Shown: positions 1 to 7,339 of the stretch, piece by piece | Numbering within the stretch: the first letter of the stretch is position 1 | Layout of the letters: the number at the start of each line of letters is the position of its first letter | Assembly: GCA_030635995.1 (NCBI GenBank) | Contig: DAOVXU010000034.1 | Coordinates: 1-11,750, forward strand | Length of the DNA: 11,750 nucleotides | Source of the DNA: Arcobacter sp. | Lineage (GTDB): Bacteria; Campylobacterota; Campylobacteria; Campylobacterales; Arcobacteraceae | Direction: 5' to 3' | Notes under the pieces: generated by a model | What the model was told of the DNA's origin: nothing | Database searches by the model: none | What the model saw: the letters and a program-made list of their open reading frames with translations, nothing else | Program-made: the position numbers and the translations under genes

Positions 1-512
1 AGGGTATGAAACTTGAAGGAGCTCCTTTTGAGGGTGTACTTTTTATAGGTGTTATGGTTGTAAATGGTGAACCAATTATCTTAGAATACAATGTAAGATT
101 TGGAGATCCAGAGTGTGAAATACTTATGCCACTTATGGACTCAAATGTAAGTGAACTTTTTTATAAAGGGGCAACTAAACAACTACATAATTTTGATTTA
201 AAGATGAAAGATGAATATGGTGTTGCAGTTGTAATGGCAAGTGGTAATTATCCTTATGGTTCTAGTACTCCTGCCCAAATTATTGTTGATGATATTTATG
301 ATGAAGAGTTATTGGCTAATTCTCATATATCATATGCTGGAGTTACAAAAGAAGATGATATATTATTAGCGACTGGTGGTAGAGTTCTTTTATGTGTTGG
401 ATTTGGTAGTGATATTCAAACTGCTCGAAATAGAGCGTATGCTTTATGTGGGCAAGTACACTTCGCAGGCAAAAAGATCCGAACAGACATAGCCTACCAA
501 GCCTTAAAATAG
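1..512 (+). CDS. purD: Phosphoribosylamine-glycine ligase (GAR synthetase), 3' part
   Basis: This is the C-terminal end of PurD, the cytoplasmic ATP-grasp enzyme that joins glycine to 5-phosphoribosylamine in de novo purine synthesis. The gene enters from the left edge. The frame is open from position 3 and the ATG at 6 is internal, so about 170 of roughly 420 family residues are visible. The ATP-grasp metal-binding signature is clear at 79-120: LEYNVRFGDPE, matching the family ExNxRFGDPE pattern, where the Glu and Asn bind Mg2+. The small C-terminal domain follows, with conserved stretches such as VVMASGNYP, ISYAGV, ATGGRVL and a final region around FAGKKIRTDIAYQAL. It stops at TAG. Nothing looks damaged. 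Purine synthesis has no evident functional tie to the membrane genes downstream, and the gap of more than 100 bp suggests a separate transcription start for those. Confidence 0.95.
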   Translation, partial: GMKLEGAPFEGVLFIGVMVVNGEPIILEYNVRFGDPECEILMPLMDSNVSELFYKGATKQLHNFDLKMKDEYGVAVVMASGNYPYGSSTPAQIIVDDIYDEELLANSHISYAGVTKEDDILLATGGRVLLCVGFGSDIQTARNRAYALCGQVHFAGKKIRTDIAYQALK

Positions 513-513
513 G

Positions 514-519
514 TATAAT
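514..519 (+). promoter_or_regulatory. Candidate -10 box upstream of the RDD-lptD-mlaD genes
   Basis: TATAAT, a perfect sigma-70 -10 hexamer, lies immediately after the purD stop. No convincing -35 is present 17 bp upstream (AGCCTA), which is common in Campylobacterota promoters. Transcription would begin at about 526, which is where the stem-loop at 528-588 starts, giving a structured leader of about 110 nt before the TTG start at 639. Such hexamers arise by chance in AT-rich DNA, so this is a candidate only. Confidence 0.35.
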
Positions 520-527
520 ATACAATC

Positions 528-588
528 TTTGCACTAAGTTCTAAAATTGATGTACAAAAGTACACCTGCATTTAGAATTTAGCACAAA
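528..588 (+). other. Imperfect long stem-loop between purD and the RDD gene
   Basis: The arms CTAAGTTCTAAA (534-545) and TTTAGAATTTAG (571-582) pair over 12 positions with one G-T pair. Outside a 2x2 internal loop, TTTG (528-531) pairs with CAAA (585-588). Inside, TGTAC (551-555) pairs with GTACA (560-564) around an AAAA loop. No T-run follows, so it is not a standard intrinsic terminator. It could be a 5'-leader structure of the downstream transcript, a processing site, or a weak purD terminator. A near direct repeat (ACAATCTTTGCAC at 522-534 and ACAAATCTTGCAC at 584-596) overlaps both edges. Confidence 0.5.
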
Positions 589-626
589 TCTTGCACATTA
601 TATCTATTTTGAATTTTATAATAAAA

Positions 627-633
627 AAGGAAG
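627..633 (+). promoter_or_regulatory. Ribosome binding site that sets the RDD gene start at TTG 639
   Basis: AAGGAAG ends 5 nt before TTG 639-641. The two ATG codons just downstream (643 and 646) are in other frames. The only earlier in-frame start, TTG at 591, has no Shine-Dalgarno sequence and sits at the edge of the stem-loop. The RDD homology begins shortly after residue 15 from the 639 start, which fits. Confidence 0.65.
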
Positions 634-638
634 AATTT

Positions 639-1088
639 TTGAATGATGAAAATCAAAATGTAAATATTGATAATTTAGAATTAGCAACTCAGCGTAGTAG
701 GGTAGGGGCTTTTATTATTGATGATTTGTTGATAACATTTATCACAATTTTAATGTTATGGGAACATATATTAACTGTAAATGGTGACTTTATGTCTATA
801 TTAATGATTATGAATGATGCTTTTATTCAAATATTGGTATTAAAGTTTATATATCAGACATTTTTTATTTGGTATTATGGGGCAACTGTAGGAAAAATAA
901 TTGTTAAAATAAAAGTTATTGATTTTAATAATTTTGGAAAAGTTAGTTTATCTAGTGCTTTAATAAGAGCAGGTATGAGAATAGTTAGTGAGACTATTTT
1001 TTATATTGGATTTATAATATCTTATTATACAGATTCAAGACAAACACTGCATGATAAAACTGCACATACTTTGGTTGTGAATGTATAG
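639..1088 (+). CDS. RDD family inner-membrane protein
   Basis: A small integral membrane protein of 149 residues from a TTG start. The RDD family is named for conserved Arg and Asp residues, and the expected blocks are visible: RSRVGAFIIDDLL (19-31), YYGATVGKIIVKIKVID (79-95, matching the family pattern of GxTxGK followed by a beta strand), and SRQTLHDKTAHTLVV (133-147, matching RQTLHDKxxxTxV). Hydrophobic segments near 23-40, 62-79 and 117-130 suggest three or so membrane passes. RDD proteins have no single agreed role; some have been proposed to act in ion or envelope homeostasis. The end overlaps the lptD start by 8 nt (ATGTATAG), so the two are probably translationally coupled. A similar small RDD gene sits next to lptD in other Campylobacterota as I recall, which hints at an envelope role, but that is inference. 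Confidence 0.85.
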   Translation: MNDENQNVNIDNLELATQRSRVGAFIIDDLLITFITILMLWEHILTVNGDFMSILMIMNDAFIQILVLKFIYQTFFIWYYGATVGKIIVKIKVIDFNNFGKVSLSSALIRAGMRIVSETIFYIGFIISYYTDSRQTLHDKTAHTLVVNV

Positions 1089-3285
1089 ATCCTTTGTTTT
1101 AATTAGTTTAGTATTTTCTTTTCTTTTGTCTAGTAATATTTATGCAAAAGATGAAAATACTATTCAAATTATAGCAAATTCAATTGATACAAATGGGAGT
1201 ATAATAAATGCTTCAGGAGATGTTTTAATATTTGCGCCTAAATATTATATAACGGCTAAAAGAATTATATTTGATAAAAACAATAGTACACTTGAATTAT
1301 TTGATAATGTAAATATATCTGAAAATAATAAAACTATTGTATTAACTCAATATGCTTTTTTAGATATGAAAAATGATGTTAATAAAGCTACTCCAATTTT
1401 ACTAATTGATAAAAAATCAAAAATATGGATAAACTCAACAAATATAGAAAAAAAATCAGATATACATCTAATTAAAAATGCAACAATCTCTAGTTGTGAA
1501 TGTTATAATCCAGATTGGAGTATAGGATTTACAAGTGGAGATTATAATACAACAGATCAATGGATAAATACTTATAATAATACTTTATATATAAAAGATC
1601 TACCTGCTTGGTGTTTTTTAGTTCCTGCAATACCTTTTGTAAATTTATCTACACTTGCAGTGACTTATTTAATCGTAAATCCACCATATATTGGTTTTCC
1701 TATAAATAAGGAGAGAAGAAGTGGTTTATTAAAACCAACAGTTGGATATGGAAATAATGATGGTTATTTTTATATGCAACCTATATATTATGCACCTAGA
1801 AAAGATTTAGATTTTGAATATATACCTCAAGTAAGATTATTAAGAGGGGCTGGTCATGAACTTAAACTTAGATATAAAGATAGTGAATACTCACAGCTTG
1901 ATATAAGTGGTGGAATTTTTAATGAAAAAACTAAATATTTTAATGAGCAAAAATTATTAAATGATGAACATTATGGTTGGAATTTAAAATATAAGCGTTC
2001 ATCTCTTTTTCCATCTAAAAATAGTACCGATGGATTATTAATATCTTTGCAAAATATGAATGACATAGAATATACAAATACAAGATATAAAAATAAGAGT
2101 CTTTTTCCAACTAAATTGTTAAAATCACAAATTAAATATTATTATAATACAAATAGTTATTATTGGAATATAGATAGTCAATATTATAATGACATTACCC
2201 AACAAAATAATGATAATGTGATGCAATTATTACCACAATTGCAATTTCATAAATATTCAACTAGTACAATATTTGATAAATTAACTAGTTCCGTTGATGT
2301 TAAATATGATCGAAAAACAAGAATAGAAGGGATAGGAGCAAAGAGTACCAAGATAGATATTCCTTTTAAATATAATATGTATCTATTTAATAAGTTTTTA
2401 TCATTAACATTCTCAGAAGAGTTACATTTTACACAGACAGAATACATAAATACTACAGATTATGATAAAGGTAGTTTATTTATTAATAATCATATTATAT
2501 CTGTAGATATTGATATGCTTAGGCCATATAAATCTATGATACATACTATACAATTTAAAACAAAATTTACAAAACCAAATATTGTAAATAGTAAGGGTGA
2601 TCTATATGGTGTAAATAGTGAGGATAGTAATATAAGCTTATTCCCCATTATAAAAACTAAAGAGAATATCAAGTTTACAATGAATCAATCATTCTATAAT
2701 AAAAAAACTTTATCTGCTATAATTAATCATAAAATCAATCAAGCAATAAGTTATGATGAAAATGGTACAAGTCAATTGGATGATTTAGAAAATGAGATAA
2801 CTTTTTTTTATAAATATGGAAAATTATCTAATAGATTGTTGTATAACCATGATGCAAAATTAATTATTAAATCTATTTATTCTTTGAAGTTTAAAAAAGA
2901 TAATTTTTTTACAAATATAGATTATAGTAATTTTAAGAGTAAACCTATCTATTCACTATTATCATATGAAGAGCTTCAAGATACAAATAGTTTAATCAAT
3001 AATGAATCAATAACAGGAAAGATAGGAAGTAAAGTATTAAAATACTATACTATAAGTTATAAAGAACAGTATGATCTTATAAAAGAAGTAAGTAATGTTA
3101 AAGAATATGGTTTGACAATTGATAAGAAATGTTGGAATCTAAATCTTAAATTAGCTGATAATTTGGTTGCATCAGCTACAACTACAGCAAAAGCTAGACG
3201 GCAAAATATAGTTTATGCAACAATTACATTAAAACCAATTGTATCATTTAAACAAAAATACATACAAGATGAAAGAGAAGAATAA
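1081..3285 (+). CDS. lptD: LPS assembly outer-membrane protein LptD (OstA/Imp)
   Basis: LptD is the outer-membrane beta-barrel that inserts lipopolysaccharide into the outer leaflet. The 734-residue product has a signal peptide (about residues 1-22, ending SSNIYA before KDEN). An LptA/OstA-like N-terminal domain follows, with INASGDVLI and YYITAKRIIFD at 41-65. The barrel begins near 205, with the family block GFPINKERRSGLLKPTVGYG (205-224) and GYFYMQPIYYAP (228-239). Cys139 and Cys141 (SCEC) and Cys684 (KKCWNLNL, equivalent in position to the CCW of E. coli LptD) could form the interdomain disulfide, with one C-terminal Cys instead of two. Length is close to the E. coli protein (784). Residues about 176-202 look like a hydrophobic insertion compared with the usual short Pro/Tyr-rich segment before GFP. 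The ATG at 1081 overlaps the RDD stop, and the mlaD start follows the lptD stop directly. Confidence 0.9.
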   Translation: MYRSFVLISLVFSFLLSSNIYAKDENTIQIIANSIDTNGSIINASGDVLIFAPKYYITAKRIIFDKNNSTLELFDNVNISENNKTIVLTQYAFLDMKNDVNKATPILLIDKKSKIWINSTNIEKKSDIHLIKNATISSCECYNPDWSIGFTSGDYNTTDQWINTYNNTLYIKDLPAWCFLVPAIPFVNLSTLAVTYLIVNPPYIGFPINKERRSGLLKPTVGYGNNDGYFYMQPIYYAPRKDLDFEYIPQVRLLRGAGHELKLRYKDSEYSQLDISGGIFNEKTKYFNEQKLLNDEHYGWNLKYKRSSLFPSKNSTDGLLISLQNMNDIEYTNTRYKNKSLFPTKLLKSQIKYYYNTNSYYWNIDSQYYNDITQQNNDNVMQLLPQLQFHKYSTSTIFDKLTSSVDVKYDRKTRIEGIGAKSTKIDIPFKYNMYLFNKFLSLTFSEELHFTQTEYINTTDYDKGSLFINNHIISVDIDMLRPYKSMIHTIQFKTKFTKPNIVNSKGDLYGVNSEDSNISLFPIIKTKENIKFTMNQSFYNKKTLSAIINHKINQAISYDENGTSQLDDLENEITFFYKYGKLSNRLLYNHDAKLIIKSIYSLKFKKDNFFTNIDYSNFKSKPIYSLLSYEELQDTNSLINNESITGKIGSKVLKYYTISYKEQYDLIKEVSNVKEYGLTIDKKCWNLNLKLADNLVASATTTAKARRQNIVYATITLKPIVSFKQKYIQDEREE

Positions 3286-4647
3286 GTGAATAATGAAACT
3301 AAAGTAGGGATATTTGTAATAATTGGTATTTTTATGTTATTTGGATTGTCTACTCAAGTTGGAAGCTTTAAATTTGGTATAAAACAAGGATATCTAATAA
3401 ATGTTGAACTTAAAGATGCTAGTGGACTGGAAAAAAATGCAAAAGTAAAATCAAGAGGTATTACTATTGGATATGTTGATAAGTTTTTATTAACATCTAG
3501 TAAAGTTGTTGTTCAGTTATCTATTCAAAATGAGATAAAAATTCCACAAAATTCTATTGTATCTATTAAACAAGAGAGTATGCTTGGTGTGAAATATATA
3601 GATATTGAATTTTCAGCAGATAAACAATATTTACTAGTAAATAGTTCTTTAACTAAAACTAAATCTTATGCTTCATTTGATGAAACTAGTGACACTGTAA
3701 ATAAAGCTGGAATTACTATTGATAATTTTGTAAAAAGATTAGATAGATTAGTAGCTCAAAATGAAGAAAATTTTAATAAACTTATAGAAAATTTTAAAGA
3801 GTTTGGAGATGAATTTAATATTATGGGTAAAAATATAAATGAAAAGTTACCCTCAATATTAGAAAAATTTGAAAGTGTTGGTACAGAATTTGAACAAACT
3901 GGTAAAACTATAAACAGATCTTTACCAGATATTATGACAAAATTTGAAAAACTTGAAGATGGTATTCAAAATATTATTGATGATAATAGAAAAAATTTAC
4001 AAAGTGCAATTAAAAATATAGACACAGCATTTGTATCAGTAGATAAAGCATCTGTAAAGGTTGAATCATCATTTGATAAGCTTGATAAATATTTAAGCTC
4101 AACTACAAAAAGTACTTTAGGGATAGAGTTTAAAACACAATTAATGGAAAATGATTCTTTTAATAAATCATATTTCGGATTTGATTATTCACCAAAACCA
4201 ACAATCCATCATCTTGTAGATATTGTTTCAACTGATGATTATAGGGATGATGGCACAAATACATCTACACCTAAAACAACAAAAATACATGAAGATGCTA
4301 GAACATTAATATCTGCTCAATATGCTAAAGATCTAGGTAAGTTAAGAGTAAGAGGTGGAATTATTGAAAGTACAGGTGGATTTGGTGTTGATTATTTTAT
4401 GTTAAATAAACAACTTAAATTATCACTTGATGCTTATGATTTTAATGCTTATAATGATGTAAGGGGTGATAATACTCATTTAAAAACACAGTTAGAGTAT
4501 AGTATGAAAAAGCATATTTTAATATATACTGGATATGATAACTTTTTAAATAATGATGCAAAAACTATTTATGTTGGTATTGGTGTGAAATTTGAAGACG
4601 ATGATTTAAAATATTTAATTGGAAATGGTGCAACAGCCCTCAATTAA
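3286..4647 (+). CDS. mlaD: Long MlaD-type MCE protein, phospholipid transport
   Basis: This is an MCE-domain protein anchored in the inner membrane, the substrate-binding part of an Mla-type phospholipid ABC transporter. The start is GTG, abutting the lptD stop, with GAGAAG 5 nt upstream; the nearby ATG at 3293 is out of frame. A single N-terminal membrane helix (about 7-23) is followed by the MCE domain (about 34-110: VELKDASGLEKNAKVKSRGI, then GYVDK and MLGVKYIDIEF). Residues about 135-275 are heptad-rich and charged, predicted alpha-helical, and contain a 25-residue tandem repeat (170-219). Residues about 278-445 form alternating amphipathic strands ending in YVGIGVKFEDDDLKYLIG. At 453 residues it is far longer than E. 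coli MlaD (183). The beta-rich tail could be an outer-membrane barrel, making the protein a trans-envelope bridge. No mlaE or mlaF homologue is in the window. Confidence 0.85.
   Translation: MNNETKVGIFVIIGIFMLFGLSTQVGSFKFGIKQGYLINVELKDASGLEKNAKVKSRGITIGYVDKFLLTSSKVVVQLSIQNEIKIPQNSIVSIKQESMLGVKYIDIEFSADKQYLLVNSSLTKTKSYASFDETSDTVNKAGITIDNFVKRLDRLVAQNEENFNKLIENFKEFGDEFNIMGKNINEKLPSILEKFESVGTEFEQTGKTINRSLPDIMTKFEKLEDGIQNIIDDNRKNLQSAIKNIDTAFVSVDKASVKVESSFDKLDKYLSSTTKSTLGIEFKTQLMENDSFNKSYFGFDYSPKPTIHHLVDIVSTDDYRDDGTNTSTPKTTKIHEDARTLISAQYAKDLGKLRVRGGIIESTGGFGVDYFMLNKQLKLSLDAYDFNAYNDVRGDNTHLKTQLEYSMKKHILIYTGYDNFLNNDAKTIYVGIGVKFEDDDLKYLIGNGATALN
3793..3942 (+). repeat. Two 25-residue tandem repeats within the MlaD coiled-coil
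   Basis: Residues 170-194 and 195-219 align as F(K/E)xxGxEFxxxGKxINxxLPxIxxK. Unit 1 carries FKEFGDEFNIMGKNIN and LPSILEK; unit 2 carries FESVGTEFEQTGKTIN and LPDIMTK. The DNA units are 75 bp each and have diverged, so this is an old protein-level duplication rather than a recent slippage event. The repeat lies in the predicted helical stalk, where added units would lengthen the span. Confidence 0.75.
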
Positions 4648-4652
4648 TATTG

Positions 4653-4658
4653 TATAAA
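4653..4658 (+). promoter_or_regulatory. Candidate -10 box for pnp
   Basis: TATAAA in the 41-bp mlaD-pnp gap, with no clear -35 element. It would give a leader of about 24 nt made almost entirely of A (about 4655-4678) ahead of the Shine-Dalgarno AAGG. An A-rich segment of this kind can arise by composition alone, so support is weak. Confidence 0.25.
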
Positions 4659-4688
4659 AAATAAAAAATAAAAAAAAAGGTAAAATAT

Positions 4689-6866
4689 ATGTCAATAATA
4701 TGTGAATTAGAATTAAATAATGAAAAAGAGATTTTTGAATTTGATAAGGTAGCTAAACAGTCAAATGGTTCAGTACTATACAAAGTAGGAGATGCTGTAT
4801 TGTTAGCTTCCGTTGTAAGTGAATTTGATAATCCAGTTTCAGAAGATTTTACACCATTAACAGTTCAATATGTAGAGAAAACTTATGCAGCTGCAAAGAT
4901 TCCTGGTGGATTTATCAAAAGGGAGAGTAAGCCTAGTGAATTTGAAACATTAACTTCAAGACTTATAGATAGAAGTTTAAGACCACTATTTCCAAAAGGT
5001 TATATTTACCCTACAGTAATAAGTGTAATAGTTCTTAGTGTAGATGTAGATCTTGATCTTCAAGTATTAGCTTTAAATGCAGCATCTGCTGCATTGTATA
5101 CTTCAGATTTACCTATTAAAAAATCAATTAGTGGTGTAAGAGTTGCTAAAGTTGATGAGGAATTAATAGTAAACCCAACGATGTCACAATTAGAACTATC
5201 AACTTTAGATTTATATGTTGCAGGTAGTTCTTCTGAGTTGTTAATGATAGAGATGAAAGCTATCTCAACTGAGACTATTATAGAATCTTCAGTAGATAAT
5301 TTTGCAAAAATACATAATATTAATGATATGTGTGAAGATGAATTGGTTAAGGTGATAGAACTTGCTCAAAATAGATTAACAGATATAAATACTACATATG
5401 AAAAAAGTTTTGAATCAGCATCAAAAAATATGGTAGAGGTGGAACTTTTAGAAAATAAAATTGAAAATAGTTTAATATCATATGTAAAAGATAATTTTTC
5501 TTCAAATATAAAAGATGCTATAAAAGTAATGGCTAAAAAAGAGAGAACAAGTGCATTAAAAGATGTTGCTGTATTAATATCTAAAGAGGAATCAATTGTT
5601 AATGATGAGATAAGTTTTAAAGATATTTATGAAGCTGTATCTATTGTAAAAAAAGATATTGTTAGAAAAATGACAGTTTTAGAAGGTATTAGAGCTGATG
5701 GAAGAGGTATGAAAGATGTTAGACCTATCTCAATAGATATCAATATTTTACCTTCAGCACATAGTAGTTGTTTATTTACAAGAGGGGAAACACAAGCTTT
5801 AGTAGTAAGTACACTTGGAAATAGTAAAGATGGACAAATGTATGAAGTTCTTAGCTCTAAAACACCAAAAACAGAAAATTTTATGCTTCATTATAATTTC
5901 CCTGGATTTAGTGTTGGTGAAGCTAAACCTATGTTTGGAGTAAATAGAAGAGAATTAGGACATGGTAATTTAGGTAAAAGAGCATTAGAAAGTACTATTG
6001 ATAATGATTATACTGATACAATTAGATTAGTATCTGAAATTCTAGAATCAAATGGAAGTTCTTCAATGGCAACTGTTTGTGGTGGATCATTAGCATTAAA
6101 AGCAGCTGGAATTCCTGTCCATTCACTTGTAGCTGGTGTTGCTATGGGAGCGATGTTTGAAGAGGGAAAATCTGCTATATTAACAGATATAATGGGTCTT
6201 GAAGATCATGATGGAGATATGGATTTTAAAGTAGCTGGTACTTCAAATGGTATAACAGCACTACAAATGGATATAAAACTTGGTGGAATTTCATTGGAAT
6301 TTTTAAAAGAAGCTTTAGTTCAAGCTAAAGATGGTAGAGAACATATTTTAACAATTATGGAAAAAGAATCTCAAAATATAATCCCAAGTGAAGCTTTACC
6401 TATGATTGAACAATTTAAAATTGATCCATCAAAAGTTTTTAGTGTAATTGGAAAGGCTGGGTCTGTTATAAGAGAAATTATTGAAAAATTTGAGGTTGCT
6501 ATTGATCTAGATAGAGATAATGGAAATGTTAAAGTAACTGGTTCAAATAGAAAAAATATAGAGGGTGCTGTTGATCATATTAAAACTATATCATCAAATG
6601 CAAAAACATTTGCAAAAAAAGAGACTATAAATTTTGAAAAACTTTATAATCTTGATGATATTTATAATGGTAAAGTATTAAGAATAACTGATTTTGGTGC
6701 ATTTATAGAATTGCCTCAAGGTGGAGAAGGTTTACTTCATATTTCAAAAATATCTAAAGAGAGAGTTTCAAATGTCAATGATGTTTTAGCTGTAAATCAG
6801 ATGATAGAGGTTAAAGTGTTAAAAGTGAGTAAAGATAGAATAGAATTAGCAAATCCTATATTTTAG
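4689..6866 (+). CDS. pnp: Polyribonucleotide nucleotidyltransferase (PNPase)
   Basis: PNPase is the trimeric 3'-5' phosphorolytic exoribonuclease of mRNA decay; it releases nucleoside diphosphates and can also add tails. All five parts are present in 725 residues: first RNase PH-like core (about 10-215, with KIPGGFIKRE at 70-79 and SRLIDRSLRPLFPKGY at 90-105), an alpha-helical linker (about 235-320), second RNase PH core (about 325-560), a KH domain (GXXG as GKAG at 588-591) and an S1 domain (about 658-722, with DFGAFIELP). The catalytic acids and Lys are intact: Asp506, Asp512 and Lys514 in LEDHDGDMDFK match E. coli Asp486, Asp492 and Lys494. AAGG at 4677-4680 precedes the ATG by 8 nt. The usual neighbour rpsO is absent; instead pnp follows envelope genes, as I recall in other Campylobacterota. 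I see no RNase III-type leader hairpin. Confidence 0.97.
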   Translation: MSIICELELNNEKEIFEFDKVAKQSNGSVLYKVGDAVLLASVVSEFDNPVSEDFTPLTVQYVEKTYAAAKIPGGFIKRESKPSEFETLTSRLIDRSLRPLFPKGYIYPTVISVIVLSVDVDLDLQVLALNAASAALYTSDLPIKKSISGVRVAKVDEELIVNPTMSQLELSTLDLYVAGSSSELLMIEMKAISTETIIESSVDNFAKIHNINDMCEDELVKVIELAQNRLTDINTTYEKSFESASKNMVEVELLENKIENSLISYVKDNFSSNIKDAIKVMAKKERTSALKDVAVLISKEESIVNDEISFKDIYEAVSIVKKDIVRKMTVLEGIRADGRGMKDVRPISIDINILPSAHSSCLFTRGETQALVVSTLGNSKDGQMYEVLSSKTPKTENFMLHYNFPGFSVGEAKPMFGVNRRELGHGNLGKRALESTIDNDYTDTIRLVSEILESNGSSSMATVCGGSLALKAAGIPVHSLVAGVAMGAMFEEGKSAILTDIMGLEDHDGDMDFKVAGTSNGITALQMDIKLGGISLEFLKEALVQAKDGREHILTIMEKESQNIIPSEALPMIEQFKIDPSKVFSVIGKAGSVIREIIEKFEVAIDLDRDNGNVKVTGSNRKNIEGAVDHIKTISSNAKTFAKKETINFEKLYNLDDIYNGKVLRITDFGAFIELPQGGEGLLHISKISKERVSNVNDVLAVNQMIEVKVLKVSKDRIELANPIF

Positions 6867-6877
6867 GTTTGTTTAAA

Positions 6878-6899
6878 AATAAATTAGATATAGTTTATT
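6878..6899 (+). other. Small AT-only hairpin in the pnp-cheY gap
   Basis: AATAAATTA (6878-6886) and TAGTTTATT (6891-6899) can form 9 pairs, one of them T-G, around a GATA loop. It contains almost no G-C pairs and no T-run follows, so it would be a poor terminator. The rest of the 71-bp gap (6867-6937) contains only AT-rich sequence, a possible -10 at 6915-6920 and the cheY ribosome binding site. Confidence 0.25.
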
Positions 6900-6914
6900 A
6901 TATGAAATTAATTT

Positions 6915-6920
6915 TATAGA
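6915..6920 (+). promoter_or_regulatory. Candidate -10 box for the che operon
   Basis: TATAGA lies 17 bp before the cheY ATG and would place the transcription start at about 6927, at or just before AAGGA (6928-6932). That leaves almost no leader, which argues against it. Other AT-rich hexamers slightly upstream (TATTAT at 6896) are equally possible. A promoter somewhere in this gap is reasonable because the function changes here, but its exact place is unresolved. Confidence 0.2.
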
Positions 6921-6937
6921 TAGTAGTAAGGAATGTT

Positions 6938-7306
6938 ATGAAACTTTTAATTGTAGATGATTCAACAATGTTAAGAGATATGCTTTCGTATGCACTGAAT
7001 GAAGGTGGTTATGCGGATGTTACAGAGAGTATAGATGGTATTGATGGGCTAGCAAAAGCAAAAGCAACACAATATGATTTAATAATAAGTGATGTAAATA
7101 TGCCTAATATGGATGGTTTAACTATGGTTGGTGAGATAAGAAAATTACCACAATATGCTAAAACTCCTATATTAGTTTTAACAACTGAGAGAAGTGATGA
7201 TATGAAAACTAAAGGTAAAGCAGCAGGAGCAACTGGATGGATTGTTAAGCCTTTTGTTCCAGATCAGCTTTTAAAAGCTGTAAATATTGTACTTAGTAGA
7301 AAATAG
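6938..7306 (+). CDS. cheY: CheY chemotaxis response regulator
   Basis: A stand-alone receiver domain of 122 residues with no output domain, as in CheY, the diffusible regulator that carries phosphate from CheA to the flagellar motor switch. The active site is complete: acidic pair Asp7-Asp8, phosphoacceptor Asp52 in SDVNMPNMDG, switch Thr82 (VLTTE) and Lys104 (VKPF). The aromatic switch residue is Trp101 (GWIVKPF) where E. coli CheY has Tyr106. AAGGA at 6928-6932 precedes the ATG. The gene lies 33 bp upstream of cheA in the same direction, so CheA is its likely kinase. The partner CheA has no fused receiver, so this CheY is probably its main phosphate acceptor. A role as a phosphate sink instead of motor regulator cannot be excluded, since I see no CheZ-type phosphatase here. 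Confidence 0.9.
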   Translation: MKLLIVDDSTMLRDMLSYALNEGGYADVTESIDGIDGLAKAKATQYDLIISDVNMPNMDGLTMVGEIRKLPQYAKTPILVLTTERSDDMKTKGKAAGATGWIVKPFVPDQLLKAVNIVLSRK

Positions 7307-7339
7307 TTTAAATTAATAGAATAGTAAAAAGGTGTAAAA

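Noticed and set aside
617..622. A second TATAAT as promoter of the RDD gene, with TTGCAC (591-596) as -35
   Set aside because: The spacer is 20 bp and transcription would start at about 629, cutting into the ribosome binding site at 627-633.
2802..2809. T8 tract in lptD as a phase-variation switch
   Set aside because: The reading frame is intact, the gene is normally essential where LPS is made, and runs of 7-8 are common in such AT-rich DNA.
4611..4650. Stem-loop across the mlaD stop as a terminator (TAATTG with CAATTA, extended by ATAT with ATAT)
   Set aside because: The arms are nearly all A-T with a 19-nt loop, and the following sequence is A-rich rather than a T-run.
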